From the NCBI RefSeq assembly GCF_003945595.2, contig NW_024104620.1:1460501-1524500 (forward strand): 64,000 nt of DNA, read 5' to 3'. Positions within the stretch are counted from its first letter, which is position 1. Each line of letters starts with the position of its first letter. Shown here piece after piece: positions 50,824 to 63,400 of the stretch. Origin of the DNA: Pipra filicauda (Eukaryota; Chordata; Aves; Passeriformes; Pipridae). Position numbers and translations under genes: made by a program. The notes below the pieces were generated by a model. That model was not told where the DNA came from. It did not search any database and saw only the letters and a list, made by a program, of their open reading frames with translations.

Positions 50824-53800
50824 GTAAATAACATAGAGATATGATGAAATGAAACACAGTTGTCTACAGGAGCAGGAGCATGGTGACTTCCACAGCTTGA
50901 TACCAAGAAGTGCTTCTGGGCATCCTTCCAAGAGATAGTATTAATTAGCAAGTATATCTAAGCCCTGATTTCACACTCCTCCAGTTATATTCGGTCTTGC
51001 AAGAGATTGCAGCAACCTGGGTGGCTCTTACATAGGATTCACATTTCACAAAGGAAGTTGTCCCTTGTGCTTCCCAGCTGAAAGAAATAGCAAGCTGCAA
51101 GAACTTTCTTTTCCTGTCTCATTTCATTAGTTTTGACTTGCAGTGATCACCCCCATAAGGCTCCAACGGGCGCTGAACAATGGCTGCGTTGACTCTCTAA
51201 CCAGTTCTGAGTGACACATCTCTGGCAGAGAGTCCAGATTAGAAGGCATCACATGTATCAAAACTGCTGCATTAACAGTAATTTAATAATAAGCTAATAG
51301 TCGTTTAATTTAACTGGCAATTTTTATTCTTTTTTACCTTATTAAACAGATCAAGTAGTGTATATATTGAAAATGCTCTGTTCCATTGTGGTTGCTTTAT
51401 AAATATGTTCCTATTTCAGTGAGGTTACAGAGCACATAAAATTTTCATATAACTGAAATGAGCTGTGTAGGGTAAAAGTAAATGCCAGCAGGCATCTAAA
51501 TATTGTAGCATCTGTTATATTTTACACTCTGTGATCACAAATCTTATAAAGCTTCACTGCATTTTAGCAGCATTCTTCACAAACTATTGAAGATTGATGA
51601 CTAGTGTAATTGCCATATCTGATATGCTATCAGTTTTAATATACTGAGCTACTGCAACTGCCCCTTTCTTCATACTATCAACCTATGTCTATTTTATATT
51701 TCCACAAAGAGCATATTGTACCAGCAGCCAGTTATATTACTACCAACTATTTTTACACACTGTGGTGTTATCTTAATTTTCATTGCAATACATTGTTATA
51801 TGTGAGTACAGACAATACATGATAGTATGCAGCAAGATAAAGCATGACCTTTCCTTTTATGAACAGCCAATTCCACATATTTCAATGGTATTGTATTTTT
51901 TTTCCTTTTCTTGTTGGTTATTACCTGTACTTTCAAGATAAGACTGGTTCAGAATGGGTTAGGCTGATGAAAACAGACTTAAAAATTTCATACATATTTC
52001 CAGATTGTATTATGAAGAAAGAACAGTGGCACCTATGCATATGCAAATTTATAACCAAACTGGAAGTTGCTAAAGTAAAAAAACCCTACCTGGAGTTAGA
52101 AGGAGATCAAGAATCCTAACAAAATAGAGTTACATGCATAATGAATATATATTTAGAAGCACAAACAACTACCTCACCACCTTTCCATCCATCCTGTTGA
52201 CTAATGATGTGCAGGATTTGAAGAAGAAATTAGTTTAAGGAGCAGCAGTAGCACCTTGTTGATCAATTCAACAGAAAGCTCAGAAAAGAGGAGCAGATAA
52301 AGTACTTTTAACTGGCTAATCAATTAGAGCTCTCATTTGTCATCCCCAGCCGGGCCCATTACTCCAAGCTGCATTTCAAGTACATGCAACACTCTTTGCT
52401 TTATTTTCTAAATAAATACAGCATTTCTGCTGGTGATGAGAGCACAGTGTCAGTCAGAACTAGTTGTTGATTTTTCTACTAAGAGAAGGCTTTTAGTTTA
52501 CAAACATCATCCAGTTGCCATTTGGTTAGTTCTGACTCAAAAATATCAGAGGTTTAAACCAAGAAACACAACCTGCCCTTTCATTAGTTGTCTGCAGACA
52601 CAGGACATACTAACTTTGGTGAGCATCATCTATGATACTTAAAGCTAAAATCTGGCAGCAGGAACCCATGTATGAACCCTTCTTCATATAAAAAGCACAG
52701 CTGGCTACAGCTGAATTCCCCATGGGACCAATAATTTCTTGGTCTCCAAGAAGATGCTCTCAGGGCTCTCCTGAGAGCAAAAATTTCTATAGATTGTTTA
52801 ACTCACTCATCTTACTTGTAGAGGGCTTGTAAACGTGTATTAGCACTTATGGGTATAATAAATTCAGAAGGTGTCGGTCTTTGAGTAACAAGCTGAGCTC
52901 TTTTGCATCTTTAATAAATGGTTCTGTGAACAGTATGCAAAGTCACACGTTTCTCATTAGCTGAAAAAAAATGAGAATGCTTCAGAACAGCAAAAGAAAT
53001 ATTAAAACACTGAACATCTGCAGAGATATGGTTTAATGAACAAAGACTATTGAAGGCACTCACTGTCCTAATTTCCACTAAGTTGACAGACAATGCCCCA
53101 AAACTGCCTTTCATATCCAACATTAACTAATAAGCTAATCAGAGCAGAACAAGCCATTTGTGTACGACTTTAAAATAAAGAATGGCAAGTATAGTTCTGT
53201 AACATATGTAGCATTTTGTTTTTGTTTTTAAACAAGAGAATGATTTGTTTTGCTAAAAGATGCACACACTTATGCTAAATAGTCTGTTCAGTATAAAAAT
53301 GCCCAGATTTGTCTAAAATTACCGTACATTTTGTCTGAGCTGCAATAAACTCTACAGTTGTGAACTCTGGCCAAAATTCCTTTCGAAGCTTGCAAGATGT
53401 AGCTTGCCACAGCTCTGCCATTTGGCCACTGAGTTTATTTTCTGTGGTGACCCTCCATGCACCCATCAGTCTAGCATCAATAGGTGCTTTGCAAAAATGT
53501 CCTTTTAAAAGGCACCACAGCACCATTCATTGCATTTGCTGCAGAGACTAAGCTTTATTCAATAGAAAAATTCTGTATCTGGTTAAAATGCCTATTGCAT
53601 GACTCAGCAGAAGTATTTCATCAGAATGGATACCATAATAGGGATGTAAAAGAAAAGAGGGTTACTTGGAACTTAATTTTACCCAGAACTGAATTTGCAC
53701 CCAAGAAATTTCATGTCCCTTGTGGTTTACAACTTGGAAAATGATCTGCAAATATATTTATGGAGGTATTTTGAAGTCTGTCTTCTGTGGTCATTTGCTT

Positions 53801-56644
53801 GAATCTTGTATCCTTACTTGCTCCCATCTCTTTACTGTTGTATGGATCCTAAGACCAGTGCTGGGACTAACCAAGCATGATTTGGGACTTTGGTGCTAGT
53901 GTGATTTAGTACAGATCACATGCTATGTAAACAGAAACCATTTTAAATTATAAAAATTATTGTAGTCGTTAATTTTTAGGAGGATCCATCCATGAAAATA
54001 TATGTACAAGCAGGCTTTTAACATTTAGCATATTCAATGTAATTTTATCTAGGCAGTGAAACCATAGAAGACTAAAGATAATGAACTCAAAATTAGATTG
54101 ATAGCAACTGAACCATATCCAAATACATAAAAATAGAGTCTATTAAGGAAAAAAAAAAACAACTTACAGGACTACTTTTTAAACACAGAGTTCAATCATG
54201 TAGCTCACTTCTTTTCTGCACTATTCACAGGTAAGGAGGCCATAGGCCTTTTAAAGCAAAGACACCACATGTCCATTCTACTCAGTGACCTGGGATGCCC
54301 AGACAACACACTGGGAACATGAACAGTGATCCTTTGCCTCACACAAACCCTTTTTATTGTAAGAAACACAGTTCAAGAAGGGAGCTCTGCTCACAGAGGA
54401 TAAACCCACCATTAAGCACTGAATTAAATTACAGTGGATCCCTGAATTAGATGTGCAGAAATCTTGGTGGGGTTTTCTGGTTTTGAGGCTTTTTTAGAGT
54501 GTGGTTTGGTCGACTGTTTTTTTCCTGTAACGAGTCCCCGGTAGCTGCACAAACAACCATGCTGAATCAGAAGGGCTGTGTTTTTAGCAGCAGTATTGGT
54601 CTATGGCAGCTTAAGGTCCCTGTGAAACTACTGCTCCAGACTGAAAAGCCAAATTTGCAGCAGAAAGAAAAGACGCTGAAGTGAAGACTTCATCCCTGAG
54701 ATTAATTTAAACAAAGGTGTCCACCTGCAAACAGGTAGTTGAGAGGCCCAGAGGCACAAACACCGTGGTTTATCTTATCCAGCTGTGGCATTTATGGGAG
54801 AAATGGAAAGTTTGTATTTGCATTGCTGACTGGGTTATAAGGTACACAGAAATGTTGACCTTTGTACTTTTTGTTTTATGCAGAGGGTATAGAAGCACAC
54901 CAACATTCCAGTTACAAATGAATCGATTGTGCAGATAAAAGGTTTATATTGTACAACTGTCTTTTGTTGTTGTTTGAACAGGCCAAACTAAGCCTGCTGA
55001 TCTCTGAGAAGAAAGGTTAAAAATGTCCCTCTGGTTGACGAAGGTTATCTCCTCACCCTAGAGGGAAGGAGAACAAGGAGCTGAACATGAACCTTGTATT
55101 CCTGAGTCAATAAGGGTACAAATACTTTTAAAGCATGAAAGTCACATCTCAGTATGCCAGATGAGTGAAGCCAAGACCTGCACCTAGGAAAATTTAAAGG
55201 CTCAAGTCAAAAACTTAAATTCTCTCTGGTCTCTCTCCCCAGTTCCTCTCCTATATCATGGCATGAATAATTTTGTTAAGTTTCTCCAGATTGGAATGAT
55301 GAAATTTAACGGAATTAGTGTTTGCAATGCGTTTTAACAACAAGAAGCAATGTGTGAGTGCTAAATGTTCTGCAGTTATTGGTAAGACTCACTCTGCACC
55401 AACGGAGGAGCTGGTGTCTCAAGAGCTGGGAGTGTTTTTAAAAAGACGTAGATCTTGTTAGAATATATTGCTGAAGCAAAGCAGAGTGAACGAAGGCTCT
55501 ATGAGCTCTACCATGTCAACAAGACTTTATTTACACAATCCCATCATTCAGCAGCTGCAATATCTAATGCAGGACTAATATGATTCTTTATGTGTCTGTT
55601 AGCAATGATACTCCATGACCTTGGAAAGGTGGAAACCGAAGAAGGAAGAACACTGAGAAATCATGTTAAAATAAGAAAAAACATGGAGAAAAAATGTGGA
55701 GGGGGAAGTTCTTACAAGATATCAGGAGCAGCACTATGTTAATAGTCCCATTGGGAACAGAGTGTGTCTGACCACTTGATGTCAGACTTGACCCACATTT
55801 CAGTCAGCCTCCAGGGCAACAGAAGCTTCAGATTAATTTGATACAAACATTACTACACTTGAAATATGTATTTTGAAAGACATTTCTTTAGAACACGAAT
55901 TGTGGAAGGTCAAATATATGAAATAATGTGAAAAGCGGTATTTGAATCTTGACCTATTCGAAGGAACTAATAAACCTTCTCACAGCCAGAAATTCACTTG
56001 GTACTCAAATTTTAATTACATTGAAATCCTTAGATCTAAATATGTCTTCAGTGTGTAGGGAAGCTTGCTAAGGCCTTGTTTCAGGTCTGTGCCTAGCACA
56101 GCTATCCAGAAACCAAACAGACAGAAATTTGGCATCCAGCAGTCCCTCAGTCTCTTGGAAATACAAAATACAGATCTACTTTCAGTCCTCCAAACACCAG
56201 AAATTTTGATTAGCCAGTATTAAAGCATTCTATTAGTCTTTGCAAGGTAGAACACTCTGAAGTTATGATCTTACAGCTCCTTCCAGGTGCAGCTGTGCAG
56301 GCTGTACTGATCCCAGCCTGCACCAGCATTGCTCACCATCACCTCCCTATCTGAGGTAATCATCTTCTGGGTTTCTTGCTTGGAAAAGCATGAGGTGTTC
56401 AAGCAATAAGCTTTCTTTCTGTTGATGAAACATGGTTTAACAAAATGGCAGAAAACTAACCATCAGTTTCTAATTTGGGCAAGATAATTCCTTATTGCAA
56501 ATAGGTACATTTTAACATTTCATAAAGCTTTTCTTCCTCCATGTCAATTAAAAAGCAAGTGAATTAGCCAACATTTAAACTGCTTAACAAAGTTGGGTGC
56601 CTTGGACTTAAACTGGATAAAAAAATGTACACAAATGCTCATCT
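50824..56644. other. gene-free stretch, nothing recognised
   Basis: No supported exon, CR1 tail or RNA gene. Open frames do not exceed about 91 codons. An A run occurs at about 54,151-54,161. A patch at 54,500-54,680 has a few CpGs and a 61-codon frame with no domain. Confidence 0.55.
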
Positions 56645-56672
56645 GATGGGTGGGTGGATGGATGGATGGTGG
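56645..56672 (+). repeat. short GGAT/GGTG microsatellite
   Basis: Tetranucleotide repeats of GATG type (GATGGGTGGGTGGATGGATG followed by GATGGTGG) cover about 28 bases. It is impure, with both GGTG and GGAT units. No gene overlaps it. Confidence 0.9.
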
Positions 56673-56767
56673 TAAATAGAGCAGAGAAAGTGATGTGCCA
56701 CCAGGCACCAGAAATGGCAAACAACAGAGGTTACTCCCAGAAGACATACCCACAATCTAAATCCCCA

Positions 56768-56870
56768 GCTCAGGAAATCATTAACCAATACTACTTAACT
56801 TAACTGTGTGCTTAAGGTTGCACTGAGTTCAATGAGATGGAAGCGTTTACTAAAAATTACACTGGAGTTT
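56768..56870. repeat. faint ancient amniote interspersed-repeat match
   Basis: AATCATTAACCAATACTACT, TTAACTTAACTGTGTGCTTA and GCACTGAGTTCAATGAGATG follow the pattern of an old bird/turtle repeat built around CTTAACTTT-GTGCTTAA and a TTCAATGGGA block. A similar piece lies 0.3 kb downstream. The family name is uncertain. Confidence 0.35.
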
Positions 56871-57074
56871 AAATGACTGTTGAAAGAATGAACTTTAAAA
56901 GGTGCTGAAACACCTTCTTGAATGATGTCTAAGTCTTCACAAAGGTTTGGATATCAAGAAAATTGGAGTGGGTCATATGAAGAATTAAAATAATAGCACA
57001 GAAAGCACAAGGCAGCAAGAAGGAAATGGACAACTGAGTGTAAATTTAAGCATCTCCAATTTATTCACAAAGGC

Positions 57075-57160
57075 ACCAATCCAAGACATTTGTGCAGTTA
57101 AGTTAGGCATGAGCTTAGATTTCAGTGCCTTTAATGGGGTTTAAACACTTAATTTTGCTG
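57075..57160. repeat. faint ancient amniote interspersed-repeat match
   Basis: GTGCAGTTAAGTTAGGCATG, AGCTTAGATTTCAGTGCCTT and TAATGGGGTTTAAACACTTA resemble the same old pattern (CTTAACTTTAAGCAT-like, then ATTTCAATGGGA-like, then CTTAA). Together with the 56.8 kb match it may be the split remains of one element. Only a repeat search could settle it. Confidence 0.38.
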
Positions 57161-59883
57161 CTGTCAAGGTTTTAGGGATCTCAACCAATATGGCCCTTAA
57201 GATTAGGATTTTCTGTACTTTCCTCAAGCAAATGAAAAAGAGAAAAACATTGGCTGCTTCCCTCCTGCCACTGCATGGGAATACATGATGATTTGTGTAT
57301 CCTGCAGCACTGATGTTATCTTTATCAAAGCATTCAAACACCAACATTCATTACCATAACCTCAGCAACTGAAATCACTGGCTTGAAACATGCAGTGCCA
57401 TTTTCTACTGTGTACACAGATTTTCAGCAGTCATAAAAGACAGACCTTTCTAGGATCCAGTGAAGCAATACAATAATCTATATTCCCAGTGCAGAAGTAG
57501 AAAAACCCCCACAATTGAAACAATATAGTATCAGTAGAGCGTAACACAACAAGCATTAAAAATAAAAGAGGATGTGAATGATTGTTAGGTAACTAATAAT
57601 AATCACAGGAGTACTACTGTCTAAGCAATTAGATTTCAAATTTGAGTGTATTAAAAACAAACATGGAAAGAGGTCGCTGAGCATTTAAAAATTGATTTAT
57701 TTTAATTATTAATTGCTACCTGCAATTTATTTTTATTCTATTTTTTCAAAGTAATATTTTATCTTACTAGAGGGAACGGAAGAAGGTAAATATATTATTT
57801 ACCAGCTTCCCCATGAAATTTAAGGCAGAAAGTATAATGATTTCATATGTCCTAAAAAGGGGGCATCACATCTCTTTGAATTTAGATGGCTACAGCAGAA
57901 AAATGTCCCAGGCTACTGGAACAGAGCATTTATCCCTGTATCTCATGGTCCTGCTTCTGACTATAACTCTGCTACATTTTAAAGGAAGATATAAAACTAT
58001 CATACAGTGTCTTATTAAACAATGAGTGGAAGCAAAAGAAGGATGGGTTTCTTTTTCTTTCTAACTCCTCTAATGGTCCAGGTTTTGCTCTGAAGCCTGA
58101 AGATGTGAAGGACCCGTACTAGAACTGCAAAAACCAGTGGTAACAGTGGCTACACAAGACATGCAAATTATTCTGATTCCCTCACAAGCTCCTTCCTTGT
58201 GTGTCTGCTGCTGACTAAAGTTCAGCACAATTACAGATTCTGACTGTTTCTTAATCAGAAAATTTAAGAGGTTTCTTAATAATCAGCACCGACACAACAA
58301 CTGGTGCAACTACAGGTGTAATTACAAATCCATATCCATCTGCAAACCCCTTTTCCAGACAATAGGAAAAAGAGGGGATATTTCCTGAATGGTATTCCAG
58401 GCAAACCCTACACAGAAGGGTAGCATGGGTGCATACCTCATGTCAGGGTTTTCAAGCTGGATAATATAAGCTGCTTTCTTGAATGTCCGATGTGTAGATG
58501 TCAGATGGTATATTTTGGCTATGGAAAGAAAAGTTATAGTTGATCTGAGCTGCTGCCAGAGAGGCTTGGGAGAGCTTTCTGTAACAGAGAGTGGAAAATC
58601 TCACAGTGTATAAGGACAGTGAGCCAAAGTGCACCTGGATCAGATATTTGCTTACCAGGGCTTTAATATTTTCTGCCTTTGATCAGTTTATGACTTTTTG
58701 GTGCATGAGGCACTACTACTGCATTTCATAATTCCCTCTAGTTTTTTAATTTATTCCTGTGCCTGAATGGAAAAGATATGCACCAGACCAGGGAGAGATC
58801 AGGTCATAACTTGTTTTGCTTAGATTTGTTTCTCAGAATTTCTGACGATAAATGAAGTGCAGGCTTGCATGAAGGTGGCCTGGGGTCAGTGGGATGGGGA
58901 GGGAGGAGATTCTTTCAAGAATACTAATAAATGTTGGTGACTGGGACAATGAATCATTTGTAGGTCGTGTGGGCTCTATGAGGTTGAATTTGTAGCTTTT
59001 TTATACAGGTGGCTGAACAGATTGCAAGTAAGGTATCTCCTTCCTTAGTAAGGTCAGAATGGCCACAAAACTCAATCCCTTCACAGCAAAATATAAACCC
59101 AGTTTTTCATTCAAGCCCTCCTATGCTAAAACTAGGGAAAGTGGTTATATAGGTGGGACTAATTCAGTTTTGAGAGTTCTCAAAATTGGAGCAGTTACAA
59201 ATGTTTTTAGAGTTCTACATATGCTTAAATTAATTTCTGTATTAAAATCCAAACCTGAAGCAGCTTTGCAGTCAGTCGGTATGGTTAGGTAGCATAAATC
59301 CAGAGTGAGAGTAAGGCCCATTGGATTCTGCTTCAGAAGAGTGAGGAGACAAACAGAGATGTTTGAGGGGAGAAGTAAATGGGTTTTGTCTGTGTTCCCC
59401 AGTGGAATATCCAGGGAACATCAGATGAAAGTAGCAGATGTCAGACTGACATAACCAAAGATGCTACCTCTCAGCATTACATAAAGCTGTGGACTTCCAC
59501 AGTAAAAATGGATTAGATAGATTCCTGAAGTGGGAGAGGATAAATGGGCAAAATTATTGTCTTCTGACAAAGGAAATTACCACTGATGACAAACCTTCAG
59601 TATGTAGTGTCACCTAGTTGCTACATTCTTTGATTAGCATCAATTATCAGTGACAGTCAACAAGGCACAGAGTTGGCTGAACCCCTCCTGCTGCTGAAGA
59701 ATGCTGTGCTCACAGTCACAGGGGATTCAGTTATCAGTAATGCTCTTCTTGCCACACCTGTCCTACAGGGACACAGCATTTCAGGGTGTTGGATTCCAAA
59801 ATTCGGATATCAGAGAAAGGAACTGCTGAGTTTAGACAGAAACCTCAAGTCACACTAGTTGGGAAAAACCCTCTTCATTGACC
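57161..59883. other. gene-free stretch, nothing recognised
   Basis: Frames at 57,813-58,025 (70 codons) and 59,059-59,292 (77 codons, ATG with A at -3 and G at +4) are open and start with ATG but have no recognised domain and no coding-like base bias. The rest is plain AT-rich DNA. Confidence 0.5.
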
Positions 59884-60007
59884 TGTGGAATTTTCCTGCC
59901 TTCTCCAGCAGGATGTGAAGAGACTCTTTGCATGATGTTATCACATGTCCTGTAGCTGCTCTCTGTGCCCTGTGTCATCTGTAAATTTGAATGTCTTTCC
60001 CCCATGG

Positions 60008-60165
60008 AAATCCCCAAAGATAAATAGGTTTTTCCCCTTGAGGTAGTTCCTAAGACCCCAAGAAGTGTAACTTGGATTTTCCCCTGATGTCATCTCTGTG
60101 AAAACCCCAAAATGTGTAAGTCAGGTTTTCCCCTTACGTCATCCCCTGAAACCCCCTAATTGTAA
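60008..60165 (+). repeat. three-copy 48-base repeat in the LTR U3 region, plus partial fourth
   Basis: Copies at 60008-60052, 60053-60100 and 60101-60148 share an AAACCCCAA-like start, a GTGTAA-like middle, a TTTTCCCCT core and a CRE/ATF-like end. A partial fourth (AAACCCCCTAATTGTAA) is at 60149-60165. The third copy carries TTACGTCA (60134-60141), a good ATF/CREB-type site; the second has TGATGTCA (60085-60092) and the first TGAGGTAG (60039-60046), each progressively weaker. Repeated U3 enhancer units are known from many retroviral LTRs. Confidence 0.75.
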
Positions 60166-60236
60166 TAATTGTAATAGGTGCAACTCCCTGATGAATATGT
60201 AGACCCTAAAACCTTTAAATATGAACTTGTAAGTCC

Positions 60237-60242
60237 AATAAA
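60237..60242 (+). terminator. LTR polyadenylation signal AATAAA
   Basis: A canonical hexamer in the LTR, followed 5 bases later by a hairpin (CCAGCTT at 60248-60254 paired with AAGCTGG at 60264-60270, 9-base loop). It would end retroviral transcripts. The TATA-like TTTAAATA lies only about 16 bases upstream of it, so either R is very short or the true promoter element lies elsewhere. Confidence 0.65.
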
Positions 60243-60312
60243 GCATTCCAGCTTCTTGCCCCCAAGCTGGGATTGTCTGAGCTTTATTGACCTCCTCATC
60301 AGGGTCTGACCA

Positions 60313-60331
60313 TGGTGTCAGAGGCAGGAGC
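60313..60331 (+). other. tRNA-Leu-like primer-binding site of the ERVL element
   Basis: TGGTGTCAGAGGCAGGAGC begins exactly at the LTR end. The first nine bases match the complement of a tRNA-Leu 3' end (TGGTGTCAG) and several later positions also agree. This is where reverse transcription of an ERVL retrovirus would start. The later mismatches fit an aged copy. Confidence 0.6.
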
Positions 60332-60480
60332 TGGTCACAGGGTCCATCAACAGCCCAAGACAAGGCAAACGATGAACCAGGTCTAGGGTTCATCCAGGGA
60401 GCCCAGTCATGGATGAAAGGAGACAGGCCAGGGATGAGACAGCTTATTCTAAAATATAAGAAGGCATTTTGGTAAGAAAA
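60332..60480 (+). mobile_element. probable remnant of ERVL leader sequence
   Basis: Downstream of the primer-binding site the sequence stays more GC-rich than its surroundings to about 60,440 and then fades into AT-rich DNA. It is probably the start of the untranslated leader. No gag start or domain is seen, so the provirus is truncated here. The right end is a guess. Confidence 0.4.
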
Positions 60481-63400
60481 TGCACTAAACTGGGAAGCAA
60501 TAGGGCCACTGATTGTTTTCCTCAAATATATCTTGTGTTTTTATCAGTACACCAAAGAGTTTGCATCAAAGAGAAATAAGTTTTGGACCATGGCTCCTTT
60601 GCTTGATGCCAAATTCATTTTAGCATTGATGTCAATCTACCTGTCTCAATGACTTCCTTTGTTGGGAAAATAATTGGCAAAGTGCAAGCAAATAGAAGAC
60701 TTTAAATACATAATTTTGGAAGGAAAAGGTTCTGTGCTGAAAATCAGAGATCTTGAGGATAATGTAACAATATTTGAGTCTAAAAATAAACTGTTCCAAC
60801 ATTCCCCTGCACTATGTTCACGTGTACAAAAGAAGAGCAGATGTAAAAGTCATAGAAACTGGTTGTTCTTTTCAAATAAAGTAAGTTAACTATATTTTAG
60901 TAAGAAAAATCTTTTATGTAAAAGATCCCTTAGATCTAGAACACAAATGAAATATTAGTTATTTTTAGTGGCACGAAATTTTTTATAACCTTTGACTCAG
61001 AACATCCTACTAAAAGCCTCCTTTCAAAAGCATGAAATATCTGTCTAAATGTCTATATTATTTAAACCAGCAATTAGTACCAGATGTTACTGCGTTTTAT
61101 ATTTAGACACTAAATTTCAATATCTTAAAGAGAAAGAACACTCTTGAAGGACAGAAGGAATAATTTTCAAGTGCAATTACAGCATATTGTTTTGATTCTC
61201 TCTCATTAATTTACCTGATTGCAAAGTAAAATTAAATGAAATTATATTTAAATTTAAAATTGGACCTGTGAGTAATGTAACATCTTATTATCTTACTGCA
61301 CAGGAAAAAATAGTTTTAGTGTATATTTCACATTGTGTTAAGCTCCATATCCTTCATAAAGCTGTTAAAAGATCTGGAGATTTTAAAGATGCCATAATGT
61401 TATGAGTACACAGCATATCACAGCTGTTTTGTAACAACCCCCCCAAAATGTCAAAGCTCTTTTTTGATATAAATCTGTGAACAAAAAATGTACTCTAAGA
61501 GCATGTGATGTAAGTAGTTGTCACTAAATGCATTTGATTGATACTCACACTGAAAAGCTAACTTGACCTGTTCAGTGTCATGAGGACTTGAGACTTGAAT
61601 GTCCATGTCAAGATCCTGATCCCAAGGGAAAATGAAACAGCACTGGCCAAGTCTGTGTAAACCTCAGGCACCAGAGGCAGCACCTGATTCACTGGTAGAC
61701 CTTTGGGATAACACACACACAGGATGTGTGCCTTGCTCTTTGGAGCCAACTCCAAACAGGATTCCTGCCAAGGAGGTAAGGGAGCTCCCCTCAACAGCAG
61801 GAGCCTGATTTGGCTGCTTGTTGAAGCACTTGGCTGGGAAATGCAACCACTTCGGGTAAACAAAAGCATTGGTGTAAATTGTTCAATTCTTGGCAGTGTC
61901 AACAAAGAAGAGAAGATTGTGAGGGAGCCCTTCAGGGCTGAGTAGAAGCCAAAAGCTGAAACGCTTTATTTCACTTGTGTCTGTAAAAGACTTCAGTCTC
62001 CACAGCTACCAACAGTTGCAAAGGGGACATAGGGTTGGTTTTGGTTTTGTCTTTTTTTTTTTTAATTAAATATTTATGGTGGTGCTTCCATGCACAAGAA
62101 TATATGCTACAAAAATATTAAGAGACCTCTAGATTAATTTAAAATCACACCTTTGTGGATGTGATTGGAGAATCTTGTCCTGGTAGTTGAGTTGTTCTTG
62201 TTCTGCAGACATGACTGTCCAAATCCAGACAACCAGACAAAAAAAACAGACATAAAGACGCAGACACCTACTCAATATTTTTCTTCCATAAATAGAGATT
62301 CCCACTTTGCTTGTTATAATAGAGCATCTTAATATGAATTTTAGTCTTTAACAACCCATTCCTGTTTTCAGAAAAATTGTCTTCCCCATTACCAATATAA
62401 TAAATGGCAACAGGTTGCAAGCCTATGAGACTGTTGTGAAGACATATACAAGCATTCCAAATATTTCCATGAAAATCACTGTCACCACAACTACCTGTAC
62501 ACAACCCTGAGTGCATAAAGCACAGTCTAATGTTCTAATGTTCTAGAGTTTGATGAGCAAATGCATGTTTTACGTAATTCCAAATACATGCCCTGAAATC
62601 TGTTTATATAGCTGCATCTAAAGCCACAGGCTACATAATGCAGTCAGTAACTCAAACAAAACTTTCACCAGCTTGAGAGGAAAAGCTTGAAAGCACGTAA
62701 GGAAGTCTGTTGGGATAATTCCTTCAGACCCTTATTCACGAGGCTTATCTGTCCCATTGAAGTGAATGGGATATATCATATCAGCAAGAATCAGTGTGGG
62801 CTCCCTCAGGAGAATTCACTATATGGAAATACTTTTGATTTTATTACATTCACCCTGAATTCAGTTCAACAGAGGCAAGCCATCCATATGTAGACCTTTG
62901 ATACCAGTTATTAAATTAAGATCTAGGATATTTTGGTGGTGTTCTGCCCAAACCTGTCCTTTAAAAAATATTTAATCTCTGTTACACATTTTACTCAAAT
63001 AGTCTTGTATAATTTCTCCCAACATTTATTCACACTACTGGCTTTTCTGTCCTCACTCGTGGTAGGGTCTGTATGTCACTGGTTTGTCACTGTATTTACC
63101 TAGCAGTACCTTTGGCCAGGAGGAAGAAGAGCCAGTCACCCACTTGCTGAAGGAATATAGGGAAGTCTGACTGTACTGGTTCCCTGGGAAATTCTGAGGG
63201 GGTACACATCACTGCCCCCAACACTTTCCCACTCCTTTTGCATAACACCTTCCTCTGTCCTTCCCTAAATTCACTTAATAAGGAAAAAAGCTGGGAGCTG
63301 GACAGGGCAGGGGTAGAGCAGTGGTATGGATGGAGCTGCACCACTCTTCAAGATGGAAAAGGTGTCCATGCAGACAATATCCCACCCCTTCTTGTTGCCA

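Larger units (their letters stand above)
59884..60312 (+). mobile_element. ERVL-type endogenous retrovirus LTR (5' LTR or near-solo remnant)
   Basis: The right edge is well supported: the sequence ends in CA at 60311-60312, directly before a TGGTGTCAG tRNA-Leu-like primer-binding site. Inside are an AATAAA at 60237-60242, a TTTAAATA TATA-like run at 60214-60221, a small hairpin just after the poly(A) signal, and a U3-like region built from a repeated 48-base unit. LTRs of this class drive transcription and 3' processing of the retrovirus; the tRNA-Leu primer is characteristic of ERVL (class III). The left boundary is uncertain: 59884 is the first plausible TG, but it may lie further right. 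I found no gag or pol frame and no second LTR in the window, so the element is defective. Confidence 0.7.

Noticed and set aside
61723..61775. Short AG/GT framed segment ending at GAG-GTAAGG
   Set aside because: Only 53 bases, preceded by a CA repeat rather than a pyrimidine tract, and open in both strands; likely chance.
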